NCBI GenBank assembly: GCA_964390695.1 | Contig: CAYMKI010000006.1 | Location: 1-48,621, forward strand | DNA: 48,621 nucleotides | Reading direction: 5' to 3' | From: CAWACC01 sp964390695 | GTDB taxonomy: Bacteria; Chlamydiota; Chlamydiia; Chlamydiales; Parachlamydiaceae | In this document: positions 20,924 to 28,987 of the stretch, piece after piece | How the letters are laid out: each line of letters starts with the position of its first letter | How positions within the stretch are numbered: position 1 is the stretch's first letter | Program-made: the position numbers and the translations under genes | The notes under the pieces: generated by a model | Told to the model about the DNA's origin: nothing | Database searches by the model: none | The model's input: the letters and a program-made list of their open reading frames with translations, nothing else

Positions 20924-20992
20924 ATACCCAAACGACCAGAAAATTTGGAATTTCGACCTAGCCAAAGCCAAATTTTCAATTCGTTTGGGTAT
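20924..20992. repeat. 69-bp hairpin element, full copy of a dispersed family
   Basis: Arms of 25 bp (20924-20948 and 20968-20992) begin ATACCCAAACGA and pair over about 22 positions around a 19-nt loop with core AATTTCGACCTAGCC. A 31-base stretch including the loop recurs exactly at 48394-48424, and a shortened copy is at 26006-26035. It lies in the rsfS leader. Confidence 0.9.
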
Positions 20993-21008
20993 AGCTCAAC
21001 TTAGTAGA

Positions 21009-21617
21009 TTAACAGTATAACTCATTTTTATAAATGTAGTAAAGAGTTTCATGCGGGACCAAATGCCTGCAACTCTGCTTATTCTTGAGCCTATCGCGGA
21101 TTTCCGTGGAGGAAATCTCCATGACGCGCGTACGGGTCCATCCCTGTGTCAATGCAGCGCAAATTTTTTTATTGCCAGCTAAGATAGCTTGGTCTAAAGA
21201 CAAAGAGCGACTGCCGACAAGCACCGGGACAAGAGCCACGATTTCCTCAGCGTTATACCAATGAAAAAAACCGGGAACCGCATCTTCTCCTATAATCAAG
21301 GAAAAGCGATGGTTGGAAAAAGCCTCTTCATGGACGAAATGCTTTAGCGTATCGAAAGTATAAGAAGGTTGGCTTTGCTCGATTTCAAAATTGATCAGCT
21401 TGAAATATGAAATGCCCGCTATCGCCAAATCGATCATTTTGTAACGATGGGTAGAGGAAACATGCGGCCCGTTATTCAGCTTGTGCGGATTGATAAAAGC
21501 AGGACAAAACCATATCTCATCCAAACCATGCTTTTCAAGCATTTCTATAGCCAAATTGAGATGTCCAAAGTGAATAGGATCAAACGTCCCTCCATAGAGA
21601 CCTATATGCTTTGTCAT
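21009..21617 (-). CDS. nadD: Nicotinate-nucleotide adenylyltransferase
   Basis: NadD converts nicotinate mononucleotide to deamido-NAD. The 202 residues begin with the nucleotidyltransferase signature GLYGGTFDPIHFGHLNLA (HxGH-type motif) and end with the ISSTxIR-like motif, seen here as ISSTEIRDRLKN. The start codon lies 1 bp after the stop of the HAD gene, with GGGAG inside the HAD gene's end, so the two are coupled. As I recall, Chlamydiaceae lack NAD synthesis and import NAD, so the gene points to a lineage outside that family. Confidence 0.96.
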   Translation of the reverse strand: MTKHIGLYGGTFDPIHFGHLNLAIEMLEKHGLDEIWFCPAFINPHKLNNGPHVSSTHRYKMIDLAIAGISYFKLINFEIEQSQPSYTFDTLKHFVHEEAFSNHRFSLIIGEDAVPGFFHWYNAEEIVALVPVLVGSRSLSLDQAILAGNKKICAALTQGWTRTRVMEISSTEIRDRLKNKQSCRHLVPHETLYYIYKNELYC

Positions 21618-21618
21618 A

Positions 21619-22272
21619 TCAAATAATCTCCCAGCCTTTATTTATACATACAGCCCGTAACTTATTATCTGGATTTACCCCTACGGGCGTACCCACCTGT
21701 TGCAATAAAGGTAGATCGAGGAAACTGTCCGTATAAGCGGTGATTTGAATAGGCTCCATCTGCTCTCGACGACAAAAATCGTGTATAAAACGCGCCTTGC
21801 CTTCCCCATCTAACACATTTCCTACAGAAATGAAATGCCGTTCTTTATCGATTTCATAATGCGTTGCCTGATATTCATGAATGCTGAACTGCTTGGCTAT
21901 CAAATCCACTAAAAAAGAAGGGGAACTGGATAAAATAATTGTAGCATGCCCCTGGCGCCGAGAGGCTTCCAACCTGGCCATTGCGGGATGATATAGCATG
22001 CGGTCTAGATTTTGCGCTACAAAATCTTCCGCGTGCTGTTTGAAGCTATCTAATGATTTTCCTAGAAACAAGGATTTGAATATGTTGGCATGCAAACCGT
22101 CTAAAGAGAGCTTGCCGACCTTGTGCAGGCTGTAACAGCCAACACAATAAAGCACCGAAGCCAGTGAAATGACCTTTTTTTCATATAAATAACTGCCAAA
22201 TGCATAACTACTATTTTCTATAAGTAGTGTTTGATCCAAATCGAATATGCTGGCTTCAATGTATTTTGTCAT
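21619..22272 (-). CDS. HAD-superfamily phosphatase (subfamily IB, SerB-like)
   Basis: A 217-residue haloacid-dehalogenase phosphatase. Motif I is FDLDQTLL with nucleophile Asp11 and acid/base Asp13. Motif II lies in ATIILSSSPSFLV, motif III is the Lys of DGEGKARF, and motif IV is TDSFLDLPLL. This layout fits subfamily IB phosphoserine-phosphatase-like enzymes. The substrate is not evident, and there is no serine-pathway context. The gene is translationally linked to nadD downstream. No clear ribosome site precedes the ATG. Confidence 0.88.
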   Translation of the reverse strand: MTKYIEASIFDLDQTLLIENSSYAFGSYLYEKKVISLASVLYCVGCYSLHKVGKLSLDGLHANIFKSLFLGKSLDSFKQHAEDFVAQNLDRMLYHPAMARLEASRRQGHATIILSSSPSFLVDLIAKQFSIHEYQATHYEIDKERHFISVGNVLDGEGKARFIHDFCRREQMEPIQITAYTDSFLDLPLLQQVGTPVGVNPDNKLRAVCINKGWEII

Positions 22273-22290
22273 TCGGGACTTATTTTATTC

Positions 22291-22407
22291 AGCAATTCCC
22301 GCTAAATCCTCTTATACCCAGGGGCGCGTTGCCATTCGGGGCTACCTTCCCTGGGTTTTCATCTTACGCCCCATTCAGGGGCTCGTGATTTTTTAAAGGG
22401 AATTGCT
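22291..22407. repeat. 117-bp element with terminal and nested inverted repeats
   Basis: The ends are exact 10-bp inverted repeats, AGCAATTCCC (22291-22300) and GGGAATTGCT (22398-22407). Inside, ACCCAGGG (22316-22323) pairs with CCCTGGGT (22349-22356), and the motif ATTC(G/A)GGGGCT occurs twice. It fills the gap between the HAD gene and the coiled-coil gene and looks like a small non-coding mobile or REP-type element. Confidence 0.8.
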
Positions 22408-22412
22408 ATATT

Positions 22413-24143
22413 TTAATTATACCCTAATTCTGCCAATTTACTTTCAATTTCCTCAATACTTGCATTGACTTTCTCAAGCTGCTCCCGCTCAATTTCCATT
22501 TGACGGCTAGATTGCATGGCTTGTTCGAAATCCATACGAGAAGATCCCTTAGATTTGCGCAATAATTCAATCGTGGTCTTGATTTCCTGTCTACGTTCTT
22601 TCTTTTCTTTTAACAGATCCATTAATTGATTACGAGCATGGCGATCATCTTCTGATAATGACAATATGGCTTTTTCCTTTTTCTCTGAAATCAAATCTTG
22701 TATAGGTTTCAGTTTTTTTTCTAAATCTTGCTTTTCTTTCTTATTAAGCGTAGCTTCTGCTATCTTTGTCTGTAATTCCACTTTTTTAGCCGTCAAAGCT
22801 TCAACTTCCCATGTATCGACCTGCGACAAGACATCGGAAATTTCAGCGACAATATCATCAAAAGATTTGCGCCTTATACGTTCTTTTTCTTCTTCGAGGT
22901 TTAATCTGATCTGCTCTTCAGCCTTCAGCTTTGCTTCCACAGCACCGCGAAGCTCTGCCATTTCTTGCTTCAGAGCCTTGACCTCTTCATGACCTAACTC
23001 AGTTTGCCTCATCTGGACAACCATCTCGTCGATTTTTGTTTTTACTTCCTGAAGACTTAATTCTTGCGCAGCAAAGGCATCAGCAGCAGCTTTGATTTTA
23101 TAATGAATCTCTTGATAGTTTTGTTTGAAGAGAACTTTTTGCTGGCTGCGAATTTTTTTGCGGTCTTTTTCTTCAGATTTGACTTTATCCCAACACTCGC
23201 TTAGACGCAAACGGGTATGTGTGAACGCGTGCGTGTTAAGGGTGAGCTCTTTGGCAATGCCCTGCAATGCTTTGATTTCTTCCCTTAAATAAAAGAGCGA
23301 TTCTCCAGAAATCTCAGCAGAAAAATTTTTCTTAATGAAGTTTTCCACGTCGTCGATGAAGTTTTGGCTAACCTCTTTGATCAGGTCTTTGCGCTTAGGG
23401 AAAACCCAATCGCCAGTTAAAGACAACCTTTGAAAGAACTTATTTTTGGTGCGAATGCGCATATTAGTCTTGATCAGCTCTTTCCTTAAGGCATTAATTC
23501 TAGCAGCCTGCGTGTTCAGGAAATCCAATTGCACCTGGCAGCTATCATAAAAAGCCAGCTTGGACGACAAGCTTTTGCAAAGCGAAAATTTGTCCTGATA
23601 AAATCCTTCTTGAGAATAAACCGGCGCAGAAATTTCTTTTTCCAAGGCCTGGATAGCAATTTCAATTTGTTCGGCAGCAAAGGCGCTTTGCTCATCCAAA
23701 ATTTCCCTTAAACGGCGAGCTTCTTTGGACAATTCACTATATTTATTCCACAAAGGTTGCTTGACGGCCGCAGGAATATTCTGTTTGAACAATTCGATAC
23801 ACAGATTGCGGGACTCCCAAAAACTCTTAAAGTGCGGTGTACCTTTCTGGGCCAGAGTCAGCTCCATAAACTCTACGATCTTTTGCAATTTTTGTTCCGG
23901 TTCCACGATTTGGCTAAGCTCCTGCTGAAGAGCTTCGAAGCGTTCTTTGGCTCCTTTTACGCCCTCGTCTTTCTCATCGACACCCTCTTCGTGAGCTTCT
24001 GTAGGTTCATTCTTATATTCCGAGCATTCCAATTCATTCGAATGAGAAGCAGCTTCCTTTTCATTTAGCAACTCATTGAGTATCTCTTGAGGTGTTTCAT
24101 TAGCTTCTTTTTCATCTATATTCATTTTTTTTATCTGACACAT
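22413..24143 (-). CDS. Long coiled-coil protein (conserved chlamydial hypothetical)
   Basis: A 576-residue, highly charged protein with long coiled-coil stretches, strongest from about 380 to the C-terminus. The N-terminal 60 residues are very acidic. There is no signal peptide or membrane segment. Repeated Trp-centred helical units, such as LWNKYSELSKEARRL and LSECWDKVKSEEKDRKKI, resemble DUF349 helices; this is a suggestion only. It sits between miaA and the HAD/nadD/rsfS genes, the place occupied in C. trachomatis by a hypothetical gene (ct768, from memory), which supports it being a core chlamydial protein. The start is uncertain, since ATG codons at 24143 and 24125 both lack a clear ribosome site. 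Confidence 0.8.
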   Translation of the reverse strand: MCQIKKMNIDEKEANETPQEILNELLNEKEAASHSNELECSEYKNEPTEAHEEGVDEKDEGVKGAKERFEALQQELSQIVEPEQKLQKIVEFMELTLAQKGTPHFKSFWESRNLCIELFKQNIPAAVKQPLWNKYSELSKEARRLREILDEQSAFAAEQIEIAIQALEKEISAPVYSQEGFYQDKFSLCKSLSSKLAFYDSCQVQLDFLNTQAARINALRKELIKTNMRIRTKNKFFQRLSLTGDWVFPKRKDLIKEVSQNFIDDVENFIKKNFSAEISGESLFYLREEIKALQGIAKELTLNTHAFTHTRLRLSECWDKVKSEEKDRKKIRSQQKVLFKQNYQEIHYKIKAAADAFAAQELSLQEVKTKIDEMVVQMRQTELGHEEVKALKQEMAELRGAVEAKLKAEEQIRLNLEEEKERIRRKSFDDIVAEISDVLSQVDTWEVEALTAKKVELQTKIAEATLNKKEKQDLEKKLKPIQDLISEKKEKAILSLSEDDRHARNQLMDLLKEKKERRQEIKTTIELLRKSKGSSRMDFEQAMQSSRQMEIEREQLEKVNASIEEIESKLAELGYN

Positions 24144-24330
24144 TTTGTTACATCTTTGTATGGTTAAAAATTAATGGGTGCTATAAGACTCTACCGCAAA
24201 TTTCTCAGCGTTCATTTTTAGAGCAATTTTAAAATAATATCATAATTGATGTTCTATTTTTGGTAAAGAGAATCAAACTTTGTGAATCAAACTCTGCAAC
24301 TGTTCATAAAGTTGAGGTAACCTAGACAAC

Positions 24331-24395
24331 ACTTTCCATGAATTGAGGTTAAACCTAAAACATAGTGAGAGGTTTAACCTCAATTCATGGAAAGT
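24331..24395. repeat. Perfect 26-bp inverted repeat
   Basis: Arms at 24331-24356 and 24370-24395 are exact reverse complements (left arm begins ACTTTCCATGAATTGAGG) around a 13-nt loop. It lies 10 bp past the miaA stop on the minus strand. No T-run follows, so it is not a classical terminator, although a stem this long may still act on the transcript. Confidence 0.93.
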
Positions 24396-24404
24396 TGCCA
24401 AACT

Positions 24405-25439
24405 CTATGAGTTATTGTAATCTTGTACAATTAAATCCATAGCCACTTCATAATCGTGCAGTTCCATGTCCAACCACCTAAATAAGGGCTCACGCCTAAA
24501 CCAAGTAAATTGACGCTTAGCATAATTGCGGGAAGCTTGCTTGAAAGAAGTTATAAACTGTTGATAATCTTCAGGCGTTTGAGGAGAATCAATAAAATCT
24601 ATAGCCTGCCTATACCCTATCGCTTGAGACGCGGAAGAATTCTGCCTTAAGCCTTTTTGAATCAATGCCTTTACCTCCTCAACAAACCCCTCTTGAAGCA
24701 TTTTTTCACATCTCTTTTCAATCGCATGATAGAGGATATCTTTCGGCCTATGCAAAAACCAACACCTGAAATCAAACCCCATGGGCTTCGTGCGTGTTTT
24801 CCACGCGTGTTTACTAACCTTTTTTCCGGTCAAGGCGATGATTTCCAGAGCACGCACAATTTTTTGCTTGTCAAACTTGGTGATCGTGCTGGCATAAAAG
24901 GGATCTTGCTGTTTCAAACGCTCGAACATATATTCCGTGCCATATTGCTCTATCTCTTTCTCCAAAGCCTGCCTCAACTCCGGAATTGGCGGAGGGCCGC
25001 TAGGGGGACCATAGATTAACGAATGGATGTAAAAGCCCGAACCGCCCACAACTATTGGCACACTGTCGCGATCCAAAATAGCTTGGCACAGACGCGATGC
25101 TTCAAAGTAAAAATCGACCACATTGAAGGAATCTGTAATATCCTTGACATCGATCAGATGATGTGGAATATCCTCTCGCTCTTCCAATTTTACCTTGGAA
25201 GTGCCGATATCCATTCCCCTATAGATTTGCATGGAATCCGCAGAGATGACTTCCCCGCCCACAAGCTTTGCCAGTTTAATGCTGAAAGCTGTTTTTCCAC
25301 AGGCTGTGGGTCCGGAAAGCACAATAACTTTTTTCTTTTGTTTATTAAGTTGAAAGGGAATTTTTTTTTGCGCTTCAGTAGCTATGGAGGCGAGAATTCT
25401 CTCAATTTCACGTTCTTCAATACAAGCTTGACTTGTCAC
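24405..25439 (-). CDS. miaA: tRNA dimethylallyltransferase
   Basis: MiaA adds a dimethylallyl group to A37 of tRNAs reading UNN codons. The P-loop GPTACGKT is at 43-50, followed by EVISADSMQIYRGMDIGTSK and the DIPHHLIDV motif, all diagnostic. The 344 residues include about 35 extra at the N-terminus before the P-loop. The start is a GTG with AGGAG 10 nt upstream. Downstream lies a perfect 26-bp hairpin. Confidence 0.97.
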   Translation of the reverse strand: MTSQACIEEREIERILASIATEAQKKIPFQLNKQKKKVIVLSGPTACGKTAFSIKLAKLVGGEVISADSMQIYRGMDIGTSKVKLEEREDIPHHLIDVKDITDSFNVVDFYFEASRLCQAILDRDSVPIVVGGSGFYIHSLIYGPPSGPPPIPELRQALEKEIEQYGTEYMFERLKQQDPFYASTITKFDKQKIVRALEIIALTGKKVSKHAWKTRTKPMGFDFRCWFLHRPKDILYHAIEKRCEKMLQEGFVEEVKALIQKGLRQNSSASQAIGYRQAIDFIDSPQTPEDYQQFITSFKQASRNYAKRQFTWFRREPLFRWLDMELHDYEVAMDLIVQDYNNS

Positions 25440-25622
25440 AACAATCTTTCTCCTATTCTTAGAAGGCTATATCATACCTGTTTCTCGCATAAGAGTTAAG
25501 AGAAATGATCGAAAAAAAAGAAATAAGCGCTTGCATTCCCGGAGTGCCCTCATTCCACTTTCATCTCGAAAATGTGATGGACTGATTAGCTCGATTTCGT
25601 TCACGTCTTGAGGCAAGTCCTT

Positions 25623-25976
25623 CTAAAACCTAGTTAGCCCATCGCCTTCTGTCGAAGCTATTTCCAATACATGATCGAAACCCGACATTTTAAGTACATC
25701 CATGACATTAGAACTGATGCTGCAAATCACAAGCTTTCCCGACAGTGTCTTCAATTTTTTACTCACCGAAAGCAACATTCTCATGCCGGCACTACTTAAA
25801 TAACTAACGCCCGAAAAGTCTATGAGCAATTTAATTAAACCACTATTGATGGATTCAAACACTCTTTTTTCAGCAGCAGGCGAAGAGATGGCATCCAATC
25901 TTCCACGAAATCGCAGGACTAAGACATCCCCCTTTTTTTCTTCCTTTAATTCAATAGTGCCTTCAGCAATACTCAT
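25623..25976 (-). CDS. STAS-domain anti-sigma factor antagonist (RsbV-like)
   Basis: A 117-residue single STAS domain. The family's phosphorylation helix is visible as DFSGVSYLSSAGMRMLL, with Ser62 as probable acceptor. Such proteins release partner-switching kinases or anti-sigma factors; chlamydiae keep an Rsb-type module. I chose the ATG at 25976, which has GAGG 7-8 nt upstream. A longer frame from a TTG at 26018 runs into a dispersed repeat and is unlikely. It precedes miaA, matching rsbV-miaA in C. trachomatis (ct765-ct766, from memory). Confidence 0.92.
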   Translation of the reverse strand: MSIAEGTIELKEEKKGDVLVLRFRGRLDAISSPAAEKRVFESINSGLIKLLIDFSGVSYLSSAGMRMLLSVSKKLKTLSGKLVICSISSNVMDVLKMSGFDHVLEIASTEGDGLTRF

Positions 25977-26005
25977 AGTGTACCTCACAACTATTTTTCT
26001 CGTGT

Positions 26006-26035
26006 ATACCCCAAACAATCTGAAAATTTGGGTAT
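26006..26035. repeat. Shortened copy of the ATACCC hairpin element
   Basis: A 30-bp piece running from ATACCCCAAACA through TGAAAATTTG and closing on GGGTAT. It matches the left arm of the 69-bp element at 20924 and lies 30 nt upstream of the STAS start, in the same orientation relative to the gene. Confidence 0.75.
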
Positions 26036-26200
26036 ATCATCCTATTCTGTACATACCTGTGAAATCCGATGTTGAAATTACGTGCATAACGGGATTTCTT
26101 ATTGTTTCCGCTAATACCCTCTCTGTAAATGCCGTTAGGGTATAGTACGAGATATAGCTCATCACGCGGTTTTAATCAATATATTTAAAATGCACAAGGA

Positions 26201-26581
26201 TCATTCTTCAACCGAAGATAATGCGGTCTCAGAGATCTTCTCTGACTGTGTCTTCTTGTCTAGAAATTGCACTCTCTCGGCAGCCACCCGCAATTTGCAT
26301 CTCTTCTCCCCATCCTTGGCATGCCAAACATCTAATTGCAACCTGCCTTCTACCAAAATCGAAGAGGAGCAATCTAAAACTTGTGTACACAGTTCTGCCT
26401 GTTTCCCCCATACCACGACATCCACAAAACACACTTCTTGATGCCTATCGCCCCCAAGCGTCAAGTACTCCCTGTTAAGAGCCATCAGCAAATCGGTTAC
26501 GGAAACGCCGCTTGGAGTTCGCCGCAAATCAGGTTTTTTTGTTAACCTTCCCGCAATTAAAACTTTATTTAAAGCCACCAT
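26201..26581 (-). CDS. ssb: Single-stranded DNA-binding protein
   Basis: SSB coats single-stranded DNA in replication and repair. The 126 residues form one OB fold opening MVALNKVLIAGRLTKKPDLR, with FVDVVVWGKQAE and SSSILVEGRLQLD as typical strands. The usual long acidic tail is short here and the C-terminus ends in ALSSVEE, not the DDDIPF-type tip. I chose the ATG at 26581, with AGAGG 8 nt upstream, over a GTG at 26611. It is not adjacent to a primosomal gene. Functional paralogues elsewhere cannot be excluded. Confidence 0.93.
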   Translation of the reverse strand: MVALNKVLIAGRLTKKPDLRRTPSGVSVTDLLMALNREYLTLGGDRHQEVCFVDVVVWGKQAELCTQVLDCSSSILVEGRLQLDVWHAKDGEKRCKLRVAAERVQFLDKKTQSEKISETALSSVEE

Positions 26582-26718
26582 GCTATAAACCTCTTCTTGA
26601 TCTAGCACCACTCATACCAAATAATATTTTTAACACAAACTTTTTTTTTAAATTTTTTCTATATATTTCAAATTCGTTTGTTTGGATCATCACTCAAAGA
26701 GAATCTAAAGATAATTAA

Positions 26719-28320
26719 CTAATTAGAAGGATGAGCCCAAGAAGCTATTACTTTATTGTAATTGTCTATCATCTGTTGGGCTTCCTTCCGTAGACTTTCA
26801 GCTTGTTCTATAGCTTTGAGTATTTTCGGAATAGCAGTTCTATCCTGGGGGGTCATATTCTTATCATCCTCGATCCAATCTCTAAGCGTCATCTTAATTT
26901 TAACTGCAATCATGCCTTGACCAACGCTCATTAATTTCTCGACCTCTTGTTTTTCTTGCTCGGATTGCGCATTCGCCTTTCTATTTTCTATTACTATAGC
27001 AGCGACTGTGTCCATAAAATCACTGTCTTCGAGAATGCTTTCAATATATGCTTTATCTAAGGAAGCCTCGATATCATTTTCTGAGAATGTGGTGTATACC
27101 TCTTCTTCATTATGCCCAAAATACTTAGCAATAAATACCGACACCTTGGCTTGCCCCTTTGGTGTCAATTTAGCATCACCCTTAATGATTTCATCATGCT
27201 GGGCTGTTACAACAATAGTATGCCTCGCTAAAACGTGTTTTTTAAGCGCTTTCGAACTATTCAGTGAATGGATGCCTAATAATTTCAAGGCTATCTTAGC
27301 TACTGCTTTAGGTATTTTTGTATAGCCCTCTACAACGCTATGCAACGATGAAAATGAATGATGATTGATGTATAAACCAATGCCATTGTTTAATTCCGAT
27401 TGGGTTAATTCCTTTAAGGCTGAGGCTGTGATCCCTCCCCCGAGCGAATGCCCGTAAACGCCCAACTGCTGAGGATTATCTTTACAGTGATGCTTCAAAG
27501 CATACTTGATTACAGCTTTACAGTCTGTCACAGCTTGTCGGGTAGTCCTCTCTTTCCCCAAGCTCAAACCGACACCGCGTGGATTATACAATATGACATC
27601 GATATTGTGTTTTGTCGCATAGGCCTTGGCTGTTTCATAGGCTAGCTCATAAGTCATGTGATTGCCCTGGGACATGACCATTACAGGCCTATCGCTTTTC
27701 CTAGGCGGATTTGTATCTCCTTTTGGTTGTATAATACACCCATCCAGCAACTGATGATCTGCTGTTGGAATACACAACCTTGTCACCTGGACCCATTTAT
27801 CCCCTCCTTTATTGATTTCACTCTGCACCTTTACTATGGTTGTTTTCGTATTTTTTTGCAGCGATGTTAATTTGTTATCGGGCATTGAGAGGGCTTTGTA
27901 GCTAAAATCCCGAGTCGCCGGATGAATCAAGTTTTTCATAATAGCAGCACGGATAAGCCCAATTCGACTACACATTTCCTTCCAAGCGATATGAATTTGG
28001 TCTGCGGTTTTTACTTGGGAGATAAAATGTTTTTTTTCTTGCGCTAAAACTTTCCCTTGTTGATTTCTCACCTCACGGGTTATTTGTTCATATGTTGATG
28101 AGGTGCCTTTGCCTGTATTTTTTGATAATAATTTTACTTGTGATTCTTGTTTATTAAAAACGATTGCCGTGAGAATTTTTTCAAAAAACCCCTGTTTATG
28201 TATTTTCTCTGAAGAAATTTTATTTTCTTTTTTAATCTCCGTTTTTGAAGAATTCGAACTAGTTACCTGATAATTCTTATAATTCTGATACGACATAAAA
28301 TTAGAAGATTTATTAACCAT
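26719..28320 (-). CDS. Alpha/beta hydrolase, chlamydial CHLPS/DUF818-like
   Basis: A 533-residue protein with an alpha/beta-hydrolase core in its middle. The nucleophile elbow is YGHSLGGG with Ser292. Asp376 (in TAQHDEII) and His403 (in YFGHNEEE) fit the rest of the triad. The oxyanion-side strand reads RPVMVMSQGNH and is followed by YNPRGVGLS. The approximately 110-residue N-terminus is Ser/Asn/Lys-rich and polar, as in secreted effectors. There is no signal peptide. The layout recalls the CHLPS (DUF818) proteins of Chlamydia, whose substrate is unknown. It stands alone, with AGGTG-like bases 6 nt before the ATG and a large non-coding stretch upstream. Confidence 0.85.
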   Translation of the reverse strand: MVNKSSNFMSYQNYKNYQVTSSNSSKTEIKKENKISSEKIHKQGFFEKILTAIVFNKQESQVKLLSKNTGKGTSSTYEQITREVRNQQGKVLAQEKKHFISQVKTADQIHIAWKEMCSRIGLIRAAIMKNLIHPATRDFSYKALSMPDNKLTSLQKNTKTTIVKVQSEINKGGDKWVQVTRLCIPTADHQLLDGCIIQPKGDTNPPRKSDRPVMVMSQGNHMTYELAYETAKAYATKHNIDVILYNPRGVGLSLGKERTTRQAVTDCKAVIKYALKHHCKDNPQQLGVYGHSLGGGITASALKELTQSELNNGIGLYINHHSFSSLHSVVEGYTKIPKAVAKIALKLLGIHSLNSSKALKKHVLARHTIVVTAQHDEIIKGDAKLTPKGQAKVSVFIAKYFGHNEEEVYTTFSENDIEASLDKAYIESILEDSDFMDTVAAIVIENRKANAQSEQEKQEVEKLMSVGQGMIAVKIKMTLRDWIEDDKNMTPQDRTAIPKILKAIEQAESLRKEAQQMIDNYNKVIASWAHPSN

Positions 28321-28481
28321 ACAACACCTTTTACAATTTACAAAACCCTATATATATAATTATACAATATACACCAGTTACATAAAATTTATTTTATTAT
28401 TATATAATGAAGTTAGCTGATGGTCTGAGATTTAAACCAAACGTAACTATTCAGCACTGTACAAAGTGTCTAACTAGTTGA

Positions 28482-28787
28482 ACCATAGAGCCCACAGAAA
28501 AAAAAAAGCGACTTATCGCGAAAATGAGTACAAGACAGAGAGAAATGGCTAAACAATCGGCATGGTTTAAGTGAGGGTAGCACATTTATGCCATCCTTGC
28601 AGGACTCATATCCTTATTTATCGTAACCTAGGTCGGAGCGAAGCGAAGGCCTAGGTTACGATAAATAAGGATATGAGTCCTGAAGGGACGACATAAAAAA
28701 CAACATGAATTAATAAGAATTTGACAAGAAGCAAAACATAAAGCTGGCCCTTTTGTATCTCTCTGTGTTCTCTATGGGCTCTATGGT
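28482..28787. repeat. 306-bp structure with outer inverted repeats around a giant hairpin
   Basis: ACCATAGAGCCCACAGA at 28482-28498 pairs, with one mismatch, with TCTATGGGCTCTATGGT at 28771-28787. Inside is a perfect 32-bp stem (28601-28681) whose outer flanks (28587-28600, 28682-28695) also pair imperfectly. There is no coding content, so it resembles a MITE-type element. Confidence 0.75.
28601..28681. repeat. Perfect 32-bp inverted repeat
   Basis: The arms 28601-28632 and 28650-28681 are exact reverse complements (left arm begins AGGACTCATATCC and ends AACCTAGG). The 17-nt loop is purine-rich and contains GGAGCGAAGCGAAGG. Confidence 0.95.
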
Positions 28788-28835
28788 GGTTTCAAAATAT
28801 TTTATGAGAAGTAGTGAATAATCACAACCGAACAC

Positions 28836-28871
28836 ACTCTAATTGCGCACTAAATGTAGCGCTATTAGAGT
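28836..28871. repeat. Small palindromic repeat, copy 1
   Basis: ACTCTAATTGCGC pairs with GCGCTATTAGAGT around a short AT-rich loop. A second copy with the same left arm is at 48578-48613, so it belongs to a dispersed REP-like family. Confidence 0.8.
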
Positions 28872-28987
28872 CTGTTGAGTTTTAAGGTACACCTAATTTA
28901 GTTCCAACTCCCGTCAGATTTGCTAGCCAAAAACCCTGTTGATACCCTAATATTACCAACAGCAACGCCCCAAGCCCAGGAGAAATT

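Larger units (their letters stand above)
28321..28987. other. 667-bp non-coding stretch with nested palindromes
   Basis: I see no credible gene here between the divergent alpha/beta hydrolase and cutA. The part at 28321-28420 is very AT-rich and may hold the hydrolase promoter. It is followed by a 306-bp inverted-repeat structure (28482-28787) and a separate small palindrome (28836-28871). The cutA leader follows. Confidence 0.7.

Noticed and set aside
26041..26200. TACCCT/AGGGTA inverted repeat near 26110-26142 as another ATACCC-family copy
   Set aside because: Only the short end motif is similar and the shared core is absent, so membership is not supported.
28321..28987. tRNA or small RNA gene in the large non-coding stretch
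   Set aside because: No cloverleaf or T-loop consensus was found. The pairing present is explained by palindromic elements, though an unknown RNA cannot be excluded.
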